From contig CAYOJJ010000018.1 of assembly GCA_964404255.1 (NCBI GenBank), positions 1 through 64,000 on the forward strand: DNA of 64,000 nucleotides. Direction: 5' to 3'. Positions 53,632-63,250 of the stretch are shown in pieces. This DNA comes from JAFDZW01 sp964404255. GTDB taxonomy: Bacteria > Bacteroidota > Ignavibacteria > Palsa-1295. Below the pieces are notes generated by a model, which ran no database searches, was not told the DNA's origin, and saw only the letters and a program-made list of their open reading frames with translations. Position numbers and translations under genes: made by a program. Each line of letters starts with the position of its first letter. Positions within the stretch are counted from its first letter, which is position 1.

Positions 53632-55893
53632 TTACCGACGGCCGCCATAGCCGCCGCCGCGACGGTCACCACCGCCACCACCACGACGATCGCCGCCACG
53701 GAATCCACCACGGTCTCCGCCGCGATCACCACCACGGCCACCGCGATCTCCACCCCCTTCACGTCTCGGACGCTCGACATACCCTTCCGGCTTTTCCATC
53801 AAGGCTTTTCTCGAAAGCGAGAATTTGCCATCCGGCTTAACCGCAATAAGCTTTACATCGAATTCATCACCGACCTGAATAAGATCGCTAATGTTATCGA
53901 CACGGTTATAATCGATCTCGGAGATATGCATCAAGCCTTCCTTCTTCGGCAAGAACTCCATGATAGCGCCGAGGCCTTCGCGAACCTGGGTTACTTTGGC
54001 ACGATAGACGGTACCTTCTTCCGGCAATGCCGTAAGACCATCGATCATTGCTTTGGCCTTTGCAGCAGCTTCGCCGTTGGTTGCGGCAATAGTCAGCGTA
54101 CCATCGTCCTCAATCGTAATATCATCGACACCCGAAGTAGCCTGGATCTCACGGATCATCTTACCGCCAGGTCCGATAATCAGACCGATCATATCAACCG
54201 GCACCTTCATCGTGGTCATGCGCGGAGCATGCATCGAGAGATCGCCACGAGCAGCAGAGAGGGCTTCATCCATCTTTCCGAGGATGTGCATACGGCCTTC
54301 TTTTGCCTGTAATAATGCCTTCTCAAGAAGAGCAAAGTCAATACCTTTGATCTTCATATCCATCTGGCAGGCCGTAATACCATCGCGGGTACCGCAAACC
54401 TTGAAATCCATATCGCCGAGGAAATCTTCGTTACCGAGAATATCGGAAAGAACCGAAGAGCGCTCCCCTTCTTTGATAAGACCCATTGCAATACCGGCGA
54501 CCGGCTTCTTCAAATGCACACCGGCATCGAAGAGTGCAAGGCTTCCGGCGCAGACCGTTGCCATCGAACTCGAACCGTTCGATTCAAGAATATCGCTGAC
54601 AATACGAATGGCATACGGAAATTCTTCCGACGAAGGAAGCAGGTCCCTTAAAGCACGCTCGGCAAGGTTACCGTGACCGATTTCGCGGCGACCGGTACCA
54701 GTCATTCTGCCAACTTCACCAACGCTGAACGGCGGGAAATTATAGTGAAGCATAAAACGCTTGGTGGTTTCCGGACGCAAGCCTTCGATGCTCTGCTCAT
54801 CACGCTTGGTACCGAGAGTAACCGACGAGAGCGACTGGGTTTCACCGCGGGTAAACAAGCTCGAACCGTGGGCTCTCGGAAGAACACCGACTTCAATCGT
54901 GATCGGACGAACGGTCGTCGTATTACGGCCATCGAGACGAATGTTATCGCTTAAGATCATCTCGCGCATCTCACGCTTTTCGATCTCTTTTAAGCAAGCA
55001 GCAACATAACTTTCGGCTTCCGTATATTTTTCTTCGCCGAACTGAGTTTTAATTGCCTCTTTAACGGCATCTTTTGCAGCCGTTGTTTGGGTCGAACGCT
55101 CCTCTTTTGTGAGGATGGTACGGGCAAGACGACGAAGTTCGCTTGTAGCAAGTTCTTCGATACGGAGTTTAATTTCTGGATAATCGACCGGAGCGGCAAC
55201 TTCACGCTTTGCCTTAGCAAGGCCGGATTCACGAGCAATACGCTCCAAGCCTTCGCAAACCAACTTGACAGAATCGGCGGCGGCACGAAGTGCTTCGAGA
55301 TATTCGATCTCGCTGATCTCGTGCGATTCGCCTTCTACCATGACGATAGAATCTTTCGTGCCGGCTACGATAAATTCGTAATCGGCTTTCTCTAATTCAT
55401 CGAACGTCGGATTAATAACGATCTGGCCTTCGATACGAGCTACGCGAACTGCTGCAATGGCTTCAGCGAACGGGATATCGGAAAGCAACAGGGATAGCGA
55501 AGCTCCGCAGACAGCCAGTACATCGGCGTCATTCTGCTGATCGCTCGAAATAACAAAAGCTACGATCTGCGTCTCATAATACCACTTCTTGGGGAACATG
55601 GGGCGGATCGGACGATCGACGATTCGCGCCGAGAGGACTTCTTTTTCAGAAGGCTTGGCTTCACGCTTGAAATAGCCGCCCGGTATCTTACCGGCAGCAG
55701 CCATACGCTCGCGGTACTCGACCTGGAGCGGTAAAAAGTCTATGCCTACGCTTGCTTTTTCAGAAGCACAGACGGTAGTGAGCACCATGGTCTCGCCAAG
55801 GCTCGTAACGGCCGACCCGGCGGCCTGTTTTGCATACTTCCCGATATCGAACGATAATTGTTTACCGCCGGGAAGTTCTATTGAGTGTATCAT
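53632..55893 (-). CDS. pnp: Polyribonucleotide nucleotidyltransferase (PNPase)
   Basis: The 753-aa phosphorolytic 3'-5' exoribonuclease works in mRNA decay. It has two RNase PH-like domains (SGSSSM-type NGSSSMATVCAGSLALFDAG near residue 430), a KH domain (VDMIGLIIGPGGKMIREIQA) and an S1 domain (VTQVREGLGAIMEFLPKKEG). The C terminus is a glycine/arginine-rich tail of about 45 residues (repeats of GGDRGG and RRGGGGG), not part of the standard enzyme. It is likely an RNA-binding extension typical of Bacteroidota-like PNPases. It follows rpsO, the classical rpsO-pnp order. Confidence 0.96.
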   Translation of the reverse strand: MIHSIELPGGKQLSFDIGKYAKQAAGSAVTSLGETMVLTTVCASEKASVGIDFLPLQVEYRERMAAAGKIPGGYFKREAKPSEKEVLSARIVDRPIRPMFPKKWYYETQIVAFVISSDQQNDADVLAVCGASLSLLLSDIPFAEAIAAVRVARIEGQIVINPTFDELEKADYEFIVAGTKDSIVMVEGESHEISEIEYLEALRAAADSVKLVCEGLERIARESGLAKAKREVAAPVDYPEIKLRIEELATSELRRLARTILTKEERSTQTTAAKDAVKEAIKTQFGEEKYTEAESYVAACLKEIEKREMREMILSDNIRLDGRNTTTVRPITIEVGVLPRAHGSSLFTRGETQSLSSVTLGTKRDEQSIEGLRPETTKRFMLHYNFPPFSVGEVGRMTGTGRREIGHGNLAERALRDLLPSSEEFPYAIRIVSDILESNGSSSMATVCAGSLALFDAGVHLKKPVAGIAMGLIKEGERSSVLSDILGNEDFLGDMDFKVCGTRDGITACQMDMKIKGIDFALLEKALLQAKEGRMHILGKMDEALSAARGDLSMHAPRMTTMKVPVDMIGLIIGPGGKMIREIQATSGVDDITIEDDGTLTIAATNGEAAAKAKAMIDGLTALPEEGTVYRAKVTQVREGLGAIMEFLPKKEGLMHISEIDYNRVDNISDLIQVGDEFDVKLIAVKPDGKFSLSRKALMEKPEGYVERPRREGGGDRGGRGGDRGGDRGGFRGGDRRGGGGGDRRGGGYGGRR

Positions 55894-55968
55894 GATATAA
55901 ATAATTAAGCCAATGCATACCGATGCATCGGATGTGAAAAAAAAACTATAACTGTTCGGTAGTCATTA

Positions 55969-56069
55969 AATGCGATGAATGATACTGTGTACGCTGCGCG
56001 CCCAGAGGGAAACAAGGTATGAGTAGAGGCGCTTTATAGTCGGATGTAGGTCAAACGTCTCATCGCATT
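55969..56069 (-). promoter_or_regulatory. Possible long-range stem in the pnp leader
   Basis: AATGCGATGA (55969-55978) and TCATCGCATT (56060-56069) are a perfect 10-bp inverted match in the 273-base gap between rpsO and pnp. The gap otherwise has no gene. On the pnp transcript this could form a leader stem like the structured 5' UTR through which PNPase represses itself in E. coli. That role is inference. Confidence 0.35.
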
Positions 56070-56121
56070 CACTGGGATCGGCACTCCTCGTGACGCTTCT
56101 ATACACAGCAACTATCAACGA

Positions 56122-56157
56122 ACAAAAAACAAGGGGCTGCCGGTATAGGCAGCCCCG
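56122..56157 (-). terminator. Rho-independent terminator after rpsO
   Basis: GGGGCTGCC (56133-56141) pairs with GGCAGCCCC (56148-56156). On the minus strand the stem is followed by TTGTTTTTTG. It ends rpsO transcripts before pnp. Confidence 0.85.
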
Positions 56158-56166
56158 AAAAACTTA

Positions 56167-56436
56167 TTACTTACGGATTTCGAGGTCCTGAATGACCTGG
56201 CGATACCGGGCAATGTCTTTCTTCATCAGATAATCGAGAAGCGAGCGGCGCTTACCTACCATCTTCAAGAGACCGACCTTCGAATGATGATCTTTCGGGT
56301 TAGCCTGAAAATGCGGGGTAAGAGTATTAATGCGCTCGGTAAGGATAGCGATCTGGACTTCCGTACGACCGGAATCCTTAGCACCACTACCAAATTTCGA
56401 GATAAGATCTGACGTTTTCTGTTTAGTAATCGACAT
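56167..56436 (-). CDS. rpsO: Ribosomal protein S15
   Basis: The 89-aa primary 16S rRNA-binding protein of the small subunit platform matches the S15 pattern: FGSGAKDSGRTEVQIAILTE, RINTLTPHFQANPKDHHSKV and GLLKMVGKRRSLLDYLMKKD. Length is standard. It precedes pnp on the same strand, but a strong terminator lies between them, so coupling to pnp is partial at best. Confidence 0.98.
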   Translation of the reverse strand: MSITKQKTSDLISKFGSGAKDSGRTEVQIAILTERINTLTPHFQANPKDHHSKVGLLKMVGKRRSLLDYLMKKDIARYRQVIQDLEIRK

Positions 56437-56547
56437 AAGTTATTATTATAGCATCGTTTAACAAGACCCAAAACCTTCTGCTATCAAAGCTTTGGGCACT
56501 CTTCGAATCCGGTCTAAACGGCTTCTAAGCTACTAAAATTCCTCAAA

Positions 56548-57564
56548 TTATGCCCTGCCGCCGGCCTCCGAAAGAGCAAGTAAATACGCACCTGTCCCCC
56601 ACCACCATTCGCCGCGGGATAGCGATTTATAGTAAGCGATGGTCCCTGGCCATGTCCCTTCCGATACACCGGTGAAGGATCCATTCTTCGCTACATAGGA
56701 CATAAGGCCTTTTTCAGCTTTTGCAATTACAGGATCGAAGCTTTTAGGCAGGGCACCCAGATTTCGGCAACGCAATAATGCAAAAAGATACATTGCCGAA
56801 GCGGAGGTCTCTTCATAAGCAGACGGGTCATCGATAATCGTACGCCATAAGCCCTTAGCGGTTTGGTATTTTTTTAATGCCGTCGCAAGCGGCAAAAACA
56901 CTTCATCACGAACATATTGGAATTCAGAAGAACGAGGCTTGAAGTTTGAAAGCAGTTCTACCGAGGTCATCATCACCCAGCCGTTGCCACGGGCCCATGA
57001 ACCCTCAGAACGTTTGCCACCAAGATTTTCTTCACAATGAATAAAGAACGGCTTTTTCCCATCGCGAAGAATTTCAAGATGGCCTTTGAGTTGCAGCAGC
57101 GCATCGACTTTCCATTCACGTCCGAGATACGTGCCAAGCTTAGCCAGAATAACCGAAGAATAGTAGATGGTATCGATATAGAGATTAGGCAAATCGACAT
57201 TATGAAGGATCAGTCCGTTGCCATTACGCAAAGCCTTTTCGGTGATGACATCATAAATGCGCTCGGCCGTTGCCCGAAGCTGAACCTGTACTTCCGGGAA
57301 ATGGCGCTCAATATCAGGATATAATAATCCAAAACTCCAGGAGCCACAAAAGTAATTTACCGATACCTGTTCATTCAAATGAAAGTGTACCCAGCGGCGG
57401 ACAAATTCTTTGACCATCGGATCGTTCGTATGATCGAGGCTTCGCAATAAACCATAAAAGGCCAGCGATTGCCCCCAATCCGTCGATTCGGATTCCGGGC
57501 GATGGCGTTCACACCACGAACGGCTAATGACTGATAGTAGATTTATAGAACCGGAAGTCTTCAT
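56548..57564 (-). CDS. Glycoside hydrolase family 88/105-type protein
   Basis: The 338-aa (alpha/alpha)6-barrel hydrolase belongs to the unsaturated glucuronyl/rhamnogalacturonyl hydrolase clan. The diagnostic core is GSWARGNGWVMMTSVELLSN, with YEETSASAMYLFALLRCRN near the end and a probable catalytic Asp in NLYIDTIYYSSVILAKLG. No signal peptide is present, so it would act on oligosaccharides inside the cell, removing unsaturated uronates left by lyases. No lyase or sugar transporter is adjacent, so the natural substrate is open. Confidence 0.82.
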   Translation of the reverse strand: MKTSGSINLLSVISRSWCERHRPESESTDWGQSLAFYGLLRSLDHTNDPMVKEFVRRWVHFHLNEQVSVNYFCGSWSFGLLYPDIERHFPEVQVQLRATAERIYDVITEKALRNGNGLILHNVDLPNLYIDTIYYSSVILAKLGTYLGREWKVDALLQLKGHLEILRDGKKPFFIHCEENLGGKRSEGSWARGNGWVMMTSVELLSNFKPRSSEFQYVRDEVFLPLATALKKYQTAKGLWRTIIDDPSAYEETSASAMYLFALLRCRNLGALPKSFDPVIAKAEKGLMSYVAKNGSFTGVSEGTWPGTIAYYKSLSRGEWWWGTGAYLLALSEAGGRA

Positions 57565-57650
57565 ATCCCCTAATTTACGAATAGACTAGGAGCGAACCTC
57601 TTCTCCTTGACTAACTCGATCTTAAAACCCAACTTTATCCTGAAAGACCG

Positions 57651-59585
57651 TTAATCGACTTTAGCCGGGACGGGTGTGCGGCCGAAGCGGCGGTCAAGCT
57701 CATCAAGTGCTAATTTGATTACAATAGGCCGGCCGTGAGGACAGACATACGGCATCTTCGTCTGGAAAAGCTGCTCTATGAGCGAATGCATTTCCTCCTG
57801 CGAAAGCTTATCGCCGGATTTTATAGCAGCCTTGCACGAAAACCCTGCCGCCAGCGCCTCCCGGGTTGAAAACGTACCCAGCCTGTCATACTCCTCATAC
57901 GATTCAAGCAACTCATGAAGGATAGAAGGCTCGTTGCCGCTTTTTACATCTGTAGGCACAGCATCGATAACGACGGATGTCCCTCCGAAGAAGCGAATAT
58001 GAAAGCCCATGCGCTCGAGCTGGTCATGAAGCTCACGGATCATTGCAACTTCTTTCGGCAGCAGTTCGACCGCCTGCGGAAAGAGTAACTCCTGTGAGTT
58101 TCCTTTTCCTTCTTCAAGCGAATGCAGGATACGCTCATAAAGAATACGCTCATGAGCAACATGCTGATCGACGATCATCAACCCAGTTTTGATCTGGCAG
58201 AAGATGTATTTAGTATGCATCTGCCAAAGCTGTGGCTTTTCTGCCAATACTTCATGGCTGACTGCCTTGCGTTCGGCTGCAGAAGTCGGTGCCGGAGGCT
58301 CAACCGCTTCCCCATTCTCAGAAGGGGTAGCTGGTGTTGGCATCAATCTGGAAGATTGATTACCGAAAAGATCCTGACTGGTTTTTCCGAACAGACGCTC
58401 TACCGTCCCGAGTCCATTTCCTGCCACCGGTGGTTTTAGTCCGGGGATAGTGGAAACATCACGGCTTGATGTCGGCCTGAGCATTGGGGCAGGAGTATTT
58501 TCCGGAAAACGAAGTCGCGCTGCATCGCCTTGGTTAATACCGGCAGGCATTACCATTTCAGGAGCCATTGCTCCTTCAGAGGCGCTTTGCTGAGTTGCCT
58601 TTTGCAATACTTTGGCAAGAGCGCGGCGGACTTCATCGATCACCATCCGCTCATCATCAAACTTTACTTCCAGTTTTTGCGGATGGACATTCGCATCTAC
58701 TTTACTGGGATCGATCTCAATAAAAAGAAAGCAGGATGGAAATGAGCCTTTTTCTACTAAGTGCTCATAGGCATTGGTCAGCGCGAAGGAAAGCCCGCGG
58801 GAAGTATGGATGGAACGGTTATTAACAAAAAAGAACTGTTCGGAGCGTACCCGTTTTACAAAACCCGGTGTGCTCATAAATCCATGCAAATGGATATTCG
58901 GCGTAACTGTCTCTACGGCAAGCAGCGAGGAGCGCAGGCGGGACCCAAATATCTGCTCGATGCGCTCGGGTAACGGGCGAAAGGCCGGGAGATCGAAAAC
59001 GCAATCATGATCGCTTACGAGCATGAAACGCACATTAGGGTTTGCGAGCGCAGCCCGAGTGACCGTATCGATAATGTGCTTAAACTCCGTTGCTTCGCTC
59101 TTTAAAAATTTTCTTCTTGCCGGAACATTGAAAAAAAGATTACGAACATAGACTGTTGTTCCTTCGTCGCAGGCTTCACTACGAACTTCCCGCTTTACAC
59201 TTCCCTCGACTTTTACAAACGTACCGAGCTCATCTTCTCGGCGACGGGTGCGAAGCTCGAACTGTGAGACCGAAGCAACAGCGGCGAGTGCTTCGCCGCG
59301 AAAACCGTAGGTCCGGAGTTTTTCAAGGTCATCGATCTCATTGAGCTTACTCGTCGCATGGCGTTCGACCGAAAGCTCGGCATCTTCGCGAGACATTCCG
59401 CAGCCATCATCGACTACCTGAATCAGCGTCCGTCCGGCTTGCTTAATAATAACCGTGATCGTTTGAGCGCCCGAATCGAGCGAATTCTCGACCAATTCTT
59501 TTACAACCGATTCCGGGCGGGTAACTACTTCACCGGCAGCGATCTTCTGAGCAAGCGTTGGGGATAATTTATGAATGACGGACAT
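57651..59585 (-). CDS. mutL: DNA mismatch repair protein MutL
   Basis: The 644-aa GHKL ATPase links MutS to downstream repair. The N-terminal motifs are VKELVENSLDSGAQTI, VVDDGCGMSREDAEL and RTYGFRGEALAAV. The C-terminal endonuclease motif is present (DQHVAHERILYERI, with Ala replaced by Val in DQHA), along with SCKAAIKSGD and CPHGRPIVIKL. This makes it an endonuclease-type MutL, so methyl-directed MutH is not expected. The Pro-rich linker lies at about 330-450. The stop of upstream ftsY is 3 bases from its start. Confidence 0.96.
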   Translation of the reverse strand: MSVIHKLSPTLAQKIAAGEVVTRPESVVKELVENSLDSGAQTITVIIKQAGRTLIQVVDDGCGMSREDAELSVERHATSKLNEIDDLEKLRTYGFRGEALAAVASVSQFELRTRRREDELGTFVKVEGSVKREVRSEACDEGTTVYVRNLFFNVPARRKFLKSEATEFKHIIDTVTRAALANPNVRFMLVSDHDCVFDLPAFRPLPERIEQIFGSRLRSSLLAVETVTPNIHLHGFMSTPGFVKRVRSEQFFFVNNRSIHTSRGLSFALTNAYEHLVEKGSFPSCFLFIEIDPSKVDANVHPQKLEVKFDDERMVIDEVRRALAKVLQKATQQSASEGAMAPEMVMPAGINQGDAARLRFPENTPAPMLRPTSSRDVSTIPGLKPPVAGNGLGTVERLFGKTSQDLFGNQSSRLMPTPATPSENGEAVEPPAPTSAAERKAVSHEVLAEKPQLWQMHTKYIFCQIKTGLMIVDQHVAHERILYERILHSLEEGKGNSQELLFPQAVELLPKEVAMIRELHDQLERMGFHIRFFGGTSVVIDAVPTDVKSGNEPSILHELLESYEEYDRLGTFSTREALAAGFSCKAAIKSGDKLSQEEMHSLIEQLFQTKMPYVCPHGRPIVIKLALDELDRRFGRTPVPAKVD

Positions 59586-59587
59586 GC

Positions 59588-60586
59588 TCAGCCCTTTACC
59601 TCTTCTTCTACCGTATAGGATTCTCCCTGGAAGGTCTCATCACCAAAAAGGGCTTTCGCAAACTCGTTCGGATCAAATGGCTGAAGATCATCTATTGCTT
59701 CACCGACGCCAATATATTTCACCGGAATCTTCATCTCATTTGCTAAGGCGATAACAACACCACCTTTCGCCGTACCATCGAGCTTCGTCAAGATCAGGCC
59801 GGTAATAGGTGCTACTTTTGAAAATTCTTTTGCCTGCTGTAACGCATTCTGCCCTGTCGTTGCATCGAGTGCTAATAATACTTCATGCGGCGCATCGGGA
59901 ATAAGTTTGCGCATGACGCGAGTCATTTTCTCAAGCTCCTGCATCAGGTGCTGTTTATTATGCAAGCGTCCGGCAGTATCGATCAGCACAACATCGGCAT
60001 TACGCGAAATAGCAGCTTGCAGAGTATCGTAAGAAACGGCCGATGGGTCCGCCCCATGATGCTGTTGAACAATCTCAACTCCGGCCCGATCGGCCCAAAC
60101 CTCCAATTGTGAATTGGCCGCTGCACGGAAAGTGTCTGCTGCGCCAATGAGTACTTGTTTACCGGAATTACGGTAATTATAAGCAAGCTTTCCGACCGTT
60201 GTGGTCTTGCCTACGCCATTGACACCAATGATCATCGTCACGAATGGCTTTTTATCTGCGGGTAAAGCAAATGGATCTTCAGAAGCAGTGAACGCTCCAT
60301 CGTGAGTAAGTGCTTTGGTTATCTCTTTTCGAAGTTCGTCCCGCAGTTCGGAAGCATCAGTCCATTTCATCCTTGCCATAGTGGCTTGAATGTTGGACAT
60401 GATCTGCTCCGTTGTCATCATCCCAACATCGGCGAGCAGAAGGGTCTCTTCGATTTCGGCCATCAATTCGTCGTCGATCTTACGGCTTCGATGCAGGATG
60501 CGCGTGATCTTGCGCACAAGATTCTCTTGTGTCTTCGCCAGCCCTTCTTTCAGGCGCGAAAATTTGAATTTATCAAAGAATCCCAT
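59588..60586 (-). CDS. ftsY: Signal recognition particle receptor FtsY
   Basis: The 332-aa SRP-type GTPase docks ribosome-SRP complexes at the membrane. The N domain is MGFFDKFKFSRLKEGLAKTQ. The G motifs are MIIGVNGVGKTTTVGKLAYN (G1), ADTFRAAANSQLEVWADRAG, LIDTAGRLHNKQHLMQELEK (G3) and LTKLDGTAKGG (G4). The long acidic N-terminal A domain of E. coli is absent, as in many bacteria. I chose the ATG at 60586, where family similarity begins, not the frame opening at 60670. Confidence 0.95.
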   Translation of the reverse strand: MGFFDKFKFSRLKEGLAKTQENLVRKITRILHRSRKIDDELMAEIEETLLLADVGMMTTEQIMSNIQATMARMKWTDASELRDELRKEITKALTHDGAFTASEDPFALPADKKPFVTMIIGVNGVGKTTTVGKLAYNYRNSGKQVLIGAADTFRAAANSQLEVWADRAGVEIVQQHHGADPSAVSYDTLQAAISRNADVVLIDTAGRLHNKQHLMQELEKMTRVMRKLIPDAPHEVLLALDATTGQNALQQAKEFSKVAPITGLILTKLDGTAKGGVVIALANEMKIPVKYIGVGEAIDDLQPFDPNEFAKALFGDETFQGESYTVEEEVKG

Positions 60587-60626
60587 CGAAGTTTCGCAAG
60601 TAAAGAGATATACTACGACAAAAAGC

Positions 60627-61187
60627 TTACCTGGCGGAATCGGGTTTGAATAAGAAACCCGAGCGTGCAATATACACTACGAACGACGTTAGCAGTGCAA
60701 TGGCCGAGGCAATCCAACCAAACAACAAAATATCACTGGAAAGTCCGCACACGGCGAGAAAAAGGCAAATGATTGTGAGCAAGATCGCTCCCTTTCCCCA
60801 ATAGTTAGATGGAGGCACAACGGTTGTTTTTGATCTGACGGCAAGAGCACCAATCATAGTCAGTACATCCTTACCGATAACGATAAGCACAAACCATAGC
60901 GGCACCATCCCTTTGCTTACCATAGCAAGGATAACAGCTGCAACGTACAGCTTATCGGCGGTAGGATCGATGATCTTCCCCCACTCGCTTACCGTATTGG
61001 TTTTTCTTGCTACATATCCATCGAGAATATCCGTCAGATAGGCAAGGACCATACAAGAACCGGTTATAGCCCAATCTCCGGAAAGGAAGGTAAGTACCGT
61101 CGGGATAGCAAGCAGTACCCGAAAAAAGCTGATAGCATTGGAATAGGTCAGTAGTTTATCGGAAGTATGAGTCAGTGAGGTACTCAT
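60627..61187 (-). CDS. pgsA: CDP-diacylglycerol--glycerol-3-phosphate 3-phosphatidyltransferase
   Basis: The 186-aa membrane enzyme makes phosphatidylglycerophosphate. The CDP-alcohol phosphotransferase motif D-G-x2-A-R-x8-G-x3-D-x3-D is seen in DGYVARKTNTVSEWGK and IIDPTADKLYVAAV. There are about five to six hydrophobic helices. Other CDP-alcohol transferases share the motif, but size and surrounding sequence fit PgsA. It is upstream of ftsY by about 40 bases on the same strand. Confidence 0.9.
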   Translation of the reverse strand: MSTSLTHTSDKLLTYSNAISFFRVLLAIPTVLTFLSGDWAITGSCMVLAYLTDILDGYVARKTNTVSEWGKIIDPTADKLYVAAVILAMVSKGMVPLWFVLIVIGKDVLTMIGALAVRSKTTVVPPSNYWGKGAILLTIICLFLAVCGLSSDILLFGWIASAIALLTSFVVYIARSGFLFKPDSAR

Positions 61188-61250
61188 GATAATAAACTGA
61201 CATGGCTACCGATCACTCGGTATAAATAGAATAGTTGCTCAATTGAAAAC

Positions 61251-62261
61251 TTAAGCAGCCTTAGCCTGCTGACCGGCAGCCGGATAGCTTTCCGAGTAGA
61301 TCAGGCAGCGAACATCATGCCCATTGGGATCCTGTGAGAGCACTGGATGAATATTCTTGCAATCGGCCATAACCTTCGGGCAGCGTGGATGGAAATAACA
61401 ACCACTTGGGGCATTTGCTGGGCTCGGTACATCACCGGTAAGCATGATACGTTCACGCTTAAGACGCGGGTTAGCAACCGGTACTGCAGAAAGTAATGCC
61501 TGAGTATAAGGTGCTTTCGGAGCATCATATAGCTCCTTATAATCGGCGATCTCGACTACTTCGCCGAGATACATCACCGCTACACGATTGGAAATGTGCT
61601 TAACGACCGAGAGATCGTGAGCAATAAAAAGATAGGTCAAGCCAAGCTGTTCCTGAAGATCCATGAGCAGATTAAGCACCTGCGATTGGATCGATACATC
61701 AAGAGCGCTTACCGGCTCATCGCAAACAATAAATTTAGGTTCTACTGAAAGAGCGCGGGCAATACCGATACGCTGACGTTGTCCACCTGAAAACTCATGT
61801 GGGTATCTTCTTGCATGCAAAGGGTTTAAGCCCACGACCTTAAGAAGCTCTTCAACACGGTCTTTCATTTCAGCTTCGGTTTTACGAAGACCATGAACCT
61901 TTAAAATCTCTGTCAGCATTCCGCCGACAGTAATTCTGGGATTAAGGGAGGAGTATGGATCCTGGAAGATGATCTGCATCTGACGGCGCATTTCGCGCAA
62001 GCGGGTCTGCGTCATAGTCGTGACTTCTTCCCCCTCGAATTTTACCGAGCCTGCAGTCGGCTCGATAAGCCGCAAAATACAGCGGCCGGTTGTAGTCTTG
62101 CCGCAGCCAGATTCACCGACGAGGCCAAGAGTCTCACCACGTTTAATGGTGAACGAGACGTCATCAACCGCTTTTACATGGCCGACTGTTTTTGAAAATA
62201 CTCCCTGTTTAATGGGGAAATACTTCTTTAAACCTTTTACTTCGAGAAGAATATCGGACAT
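61251..62261 (-). CDS. Oligopeptide/dipeptide ABC transporter ATP-binding protein (OppF/DppF type)
   Basis: The 336-aa ATPase has Walker A GLVGESGCGKTTTGRCIL and signature HEFSGGQRQRIGIARAL. Walker B is FIVCDEPVSALDVSIQSQVL. The Opp/Dpp C-terminal motif GCYFHPRCPKVMADCKNIHP has four-cysteine character typical of peptide and nickel importers that carry a Fe-S or metal-binding tail. The permeases, binding protein and OppD partner are absent here, so the rest of the importer lies elsewhere. Confidence 0.9.
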   Translation of the reverse strand: MSDILLEVKGLKKYFPIKQGVFSKTVGHVKAVDDVSFTIKRGETLGLVGESGCGKTTTGRCILRLIEPTAGSVKFEGEEVTTMTQTRLREMRRQMQIIFQDPYSSLNPRITVGGMLTEILKVHGLRKTEAEMKDRVEELLKVVGLNPLHARRYPHEFSGGQRQRIGIARALSVEPKFIVCDEPVSALDVSIQSQVLNLLMDLQEQLGLTYLFIAHDLSVVKHISNRVAVMYLGEVVEIADYKELYDAPKAPYTQALLSAVPVANPRLKRERIMLTGDVPSPANAPSGCYFHPRCPKVMADCKNIHPVLSQDPNGHDVRCLIYSESYPAAGQQAKAA

Positions 62262-62305
62262 TTCCGGGTATCCTTAATTAATAATGAATTGTCAAATTTA
62301 CGAAA

Positions 62306-63226
62306 TCACCAGGTCATGGCGAATGAAAGCATCGGAGCGCCATCGAGCGGTCTGACATTTAATCCAAGAGATGTTTTTACTTGCCCGGGAGCAGTAACAG
62401 TATTTTCTGCATCCGGATGAGCCACGAGCCTTCCAAAACTATATCCCAATGCTATACCGAGCGGAATATCGCTCCACCAATGGATACTCGTTGCCACCAA
62501 ACCGGTTGCAATGCCGCCAATAATTGGGTACCCGACATATTTGATCCACGGATCCGGATAGTTCTCGGTTATAACCGTCAAGGTTGCCAATGCAGTAGCA
62601 ATATGTCCTGAAGGGAAAGCATCGTAGTGAGGCACATGCTTTGCATAATCGATCTGATTCGGGAAAAACCGCCAGGCTCCGGTAGGAGTTGTCGCAACAA
62701 AGGGGCTTTCCCGACCCGTCAGATGTTTTAATAACTGTACTACTCCGCCACAAGCTATAATAACTTCAACGGTCTGGCTTGCCGTTCTGATAGCACGTGA
62801 ATCGCTTGCTATAAATCCATATCCCGCGAAAGCGGCCGCTATACCGAACTGTACTTTGCCATCACCTAAGTAGGCAAAAAAGTCGTTTACATCATGGTAG
62901 GTCTTATTATAATCGTAGGGGCGTTTGGTAAACTGCCAAGTATCATAATCGGTAGCGATAGTTACAGCCGTAATGGCGCTGATGCCTGCTATTAATGGAA
63001 GCTGATCGATCGTAAAGGTTTGCTTAGACCATTTCCACCAATCACCCGGAAGATTAGTGATCATATCGAATGGACCCGGCCTCCAATTGGAAGCATCCGC
63101 AGTGATCACGGAATCATGGATCATAGGAGCCATCATGGTATCGGCATAGACCGAATCTATCGGCGAAGCAACGGCGTTTGCTGCCAATACAAGAAGCACT
63201 AATATACTACTGATAACCGTACGCAC
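62306..63226 (-). CDS. PAP2-superfamily phosphatase
   Basis: The 306-aa exported or membrane protein starts with a signal segment (VISSILVLLVLAANAVASPI). Acid-phosphatase-like motifs follow: KHLTGRESPF, DAFPSGHIATALA and ATSIHWWSDIPLGIALG. The second and third supply the catalytic histidines. The usual Arg six residues before the third-motif His is Leu (GLVATSIH), so phosphate binding may be altered. Likely substrates are lipid phosphates such as undecaprenyl pyrophosphate, but this is not shown. Confidence 0.85.
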   Translation of the reverse strand: MRTVISSILVLLVLAANAVASPIDSVYADTMMAPMIHDSVITADASNWRPGPFDMITNLPGDWWKWSKQTFTIDQLPLIAGISAITAVTIATDYDTWQFTKRPYDYNKTYHDVNDFFAYLGDGKVQFGIAAAFAGYGFIASDSRAIRTASQTVEVIIACGGVVQLLKHLTGRESPFVATTPTGAWRFFPNQIDYAKHVPHYDAFPSGHIATALATLTVITENYPDPWIKYVGYPIIGGIATGLVATSIHWWSDIPLGIALGYSFGRLVAHPDAENTVTAPGQVKTSLGLNVRPLDGAPMLSFAMTW

Positions 63227-63250
63227 GTATTCTCTGTTTTCCCGATTTGC

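Noticed and set aside
53636..53775. GC-rich short repeats resembling an array
   Set aside because: They encode the in-frame RGG tail of PNPase; spacing is not that of CRISPR repeats.
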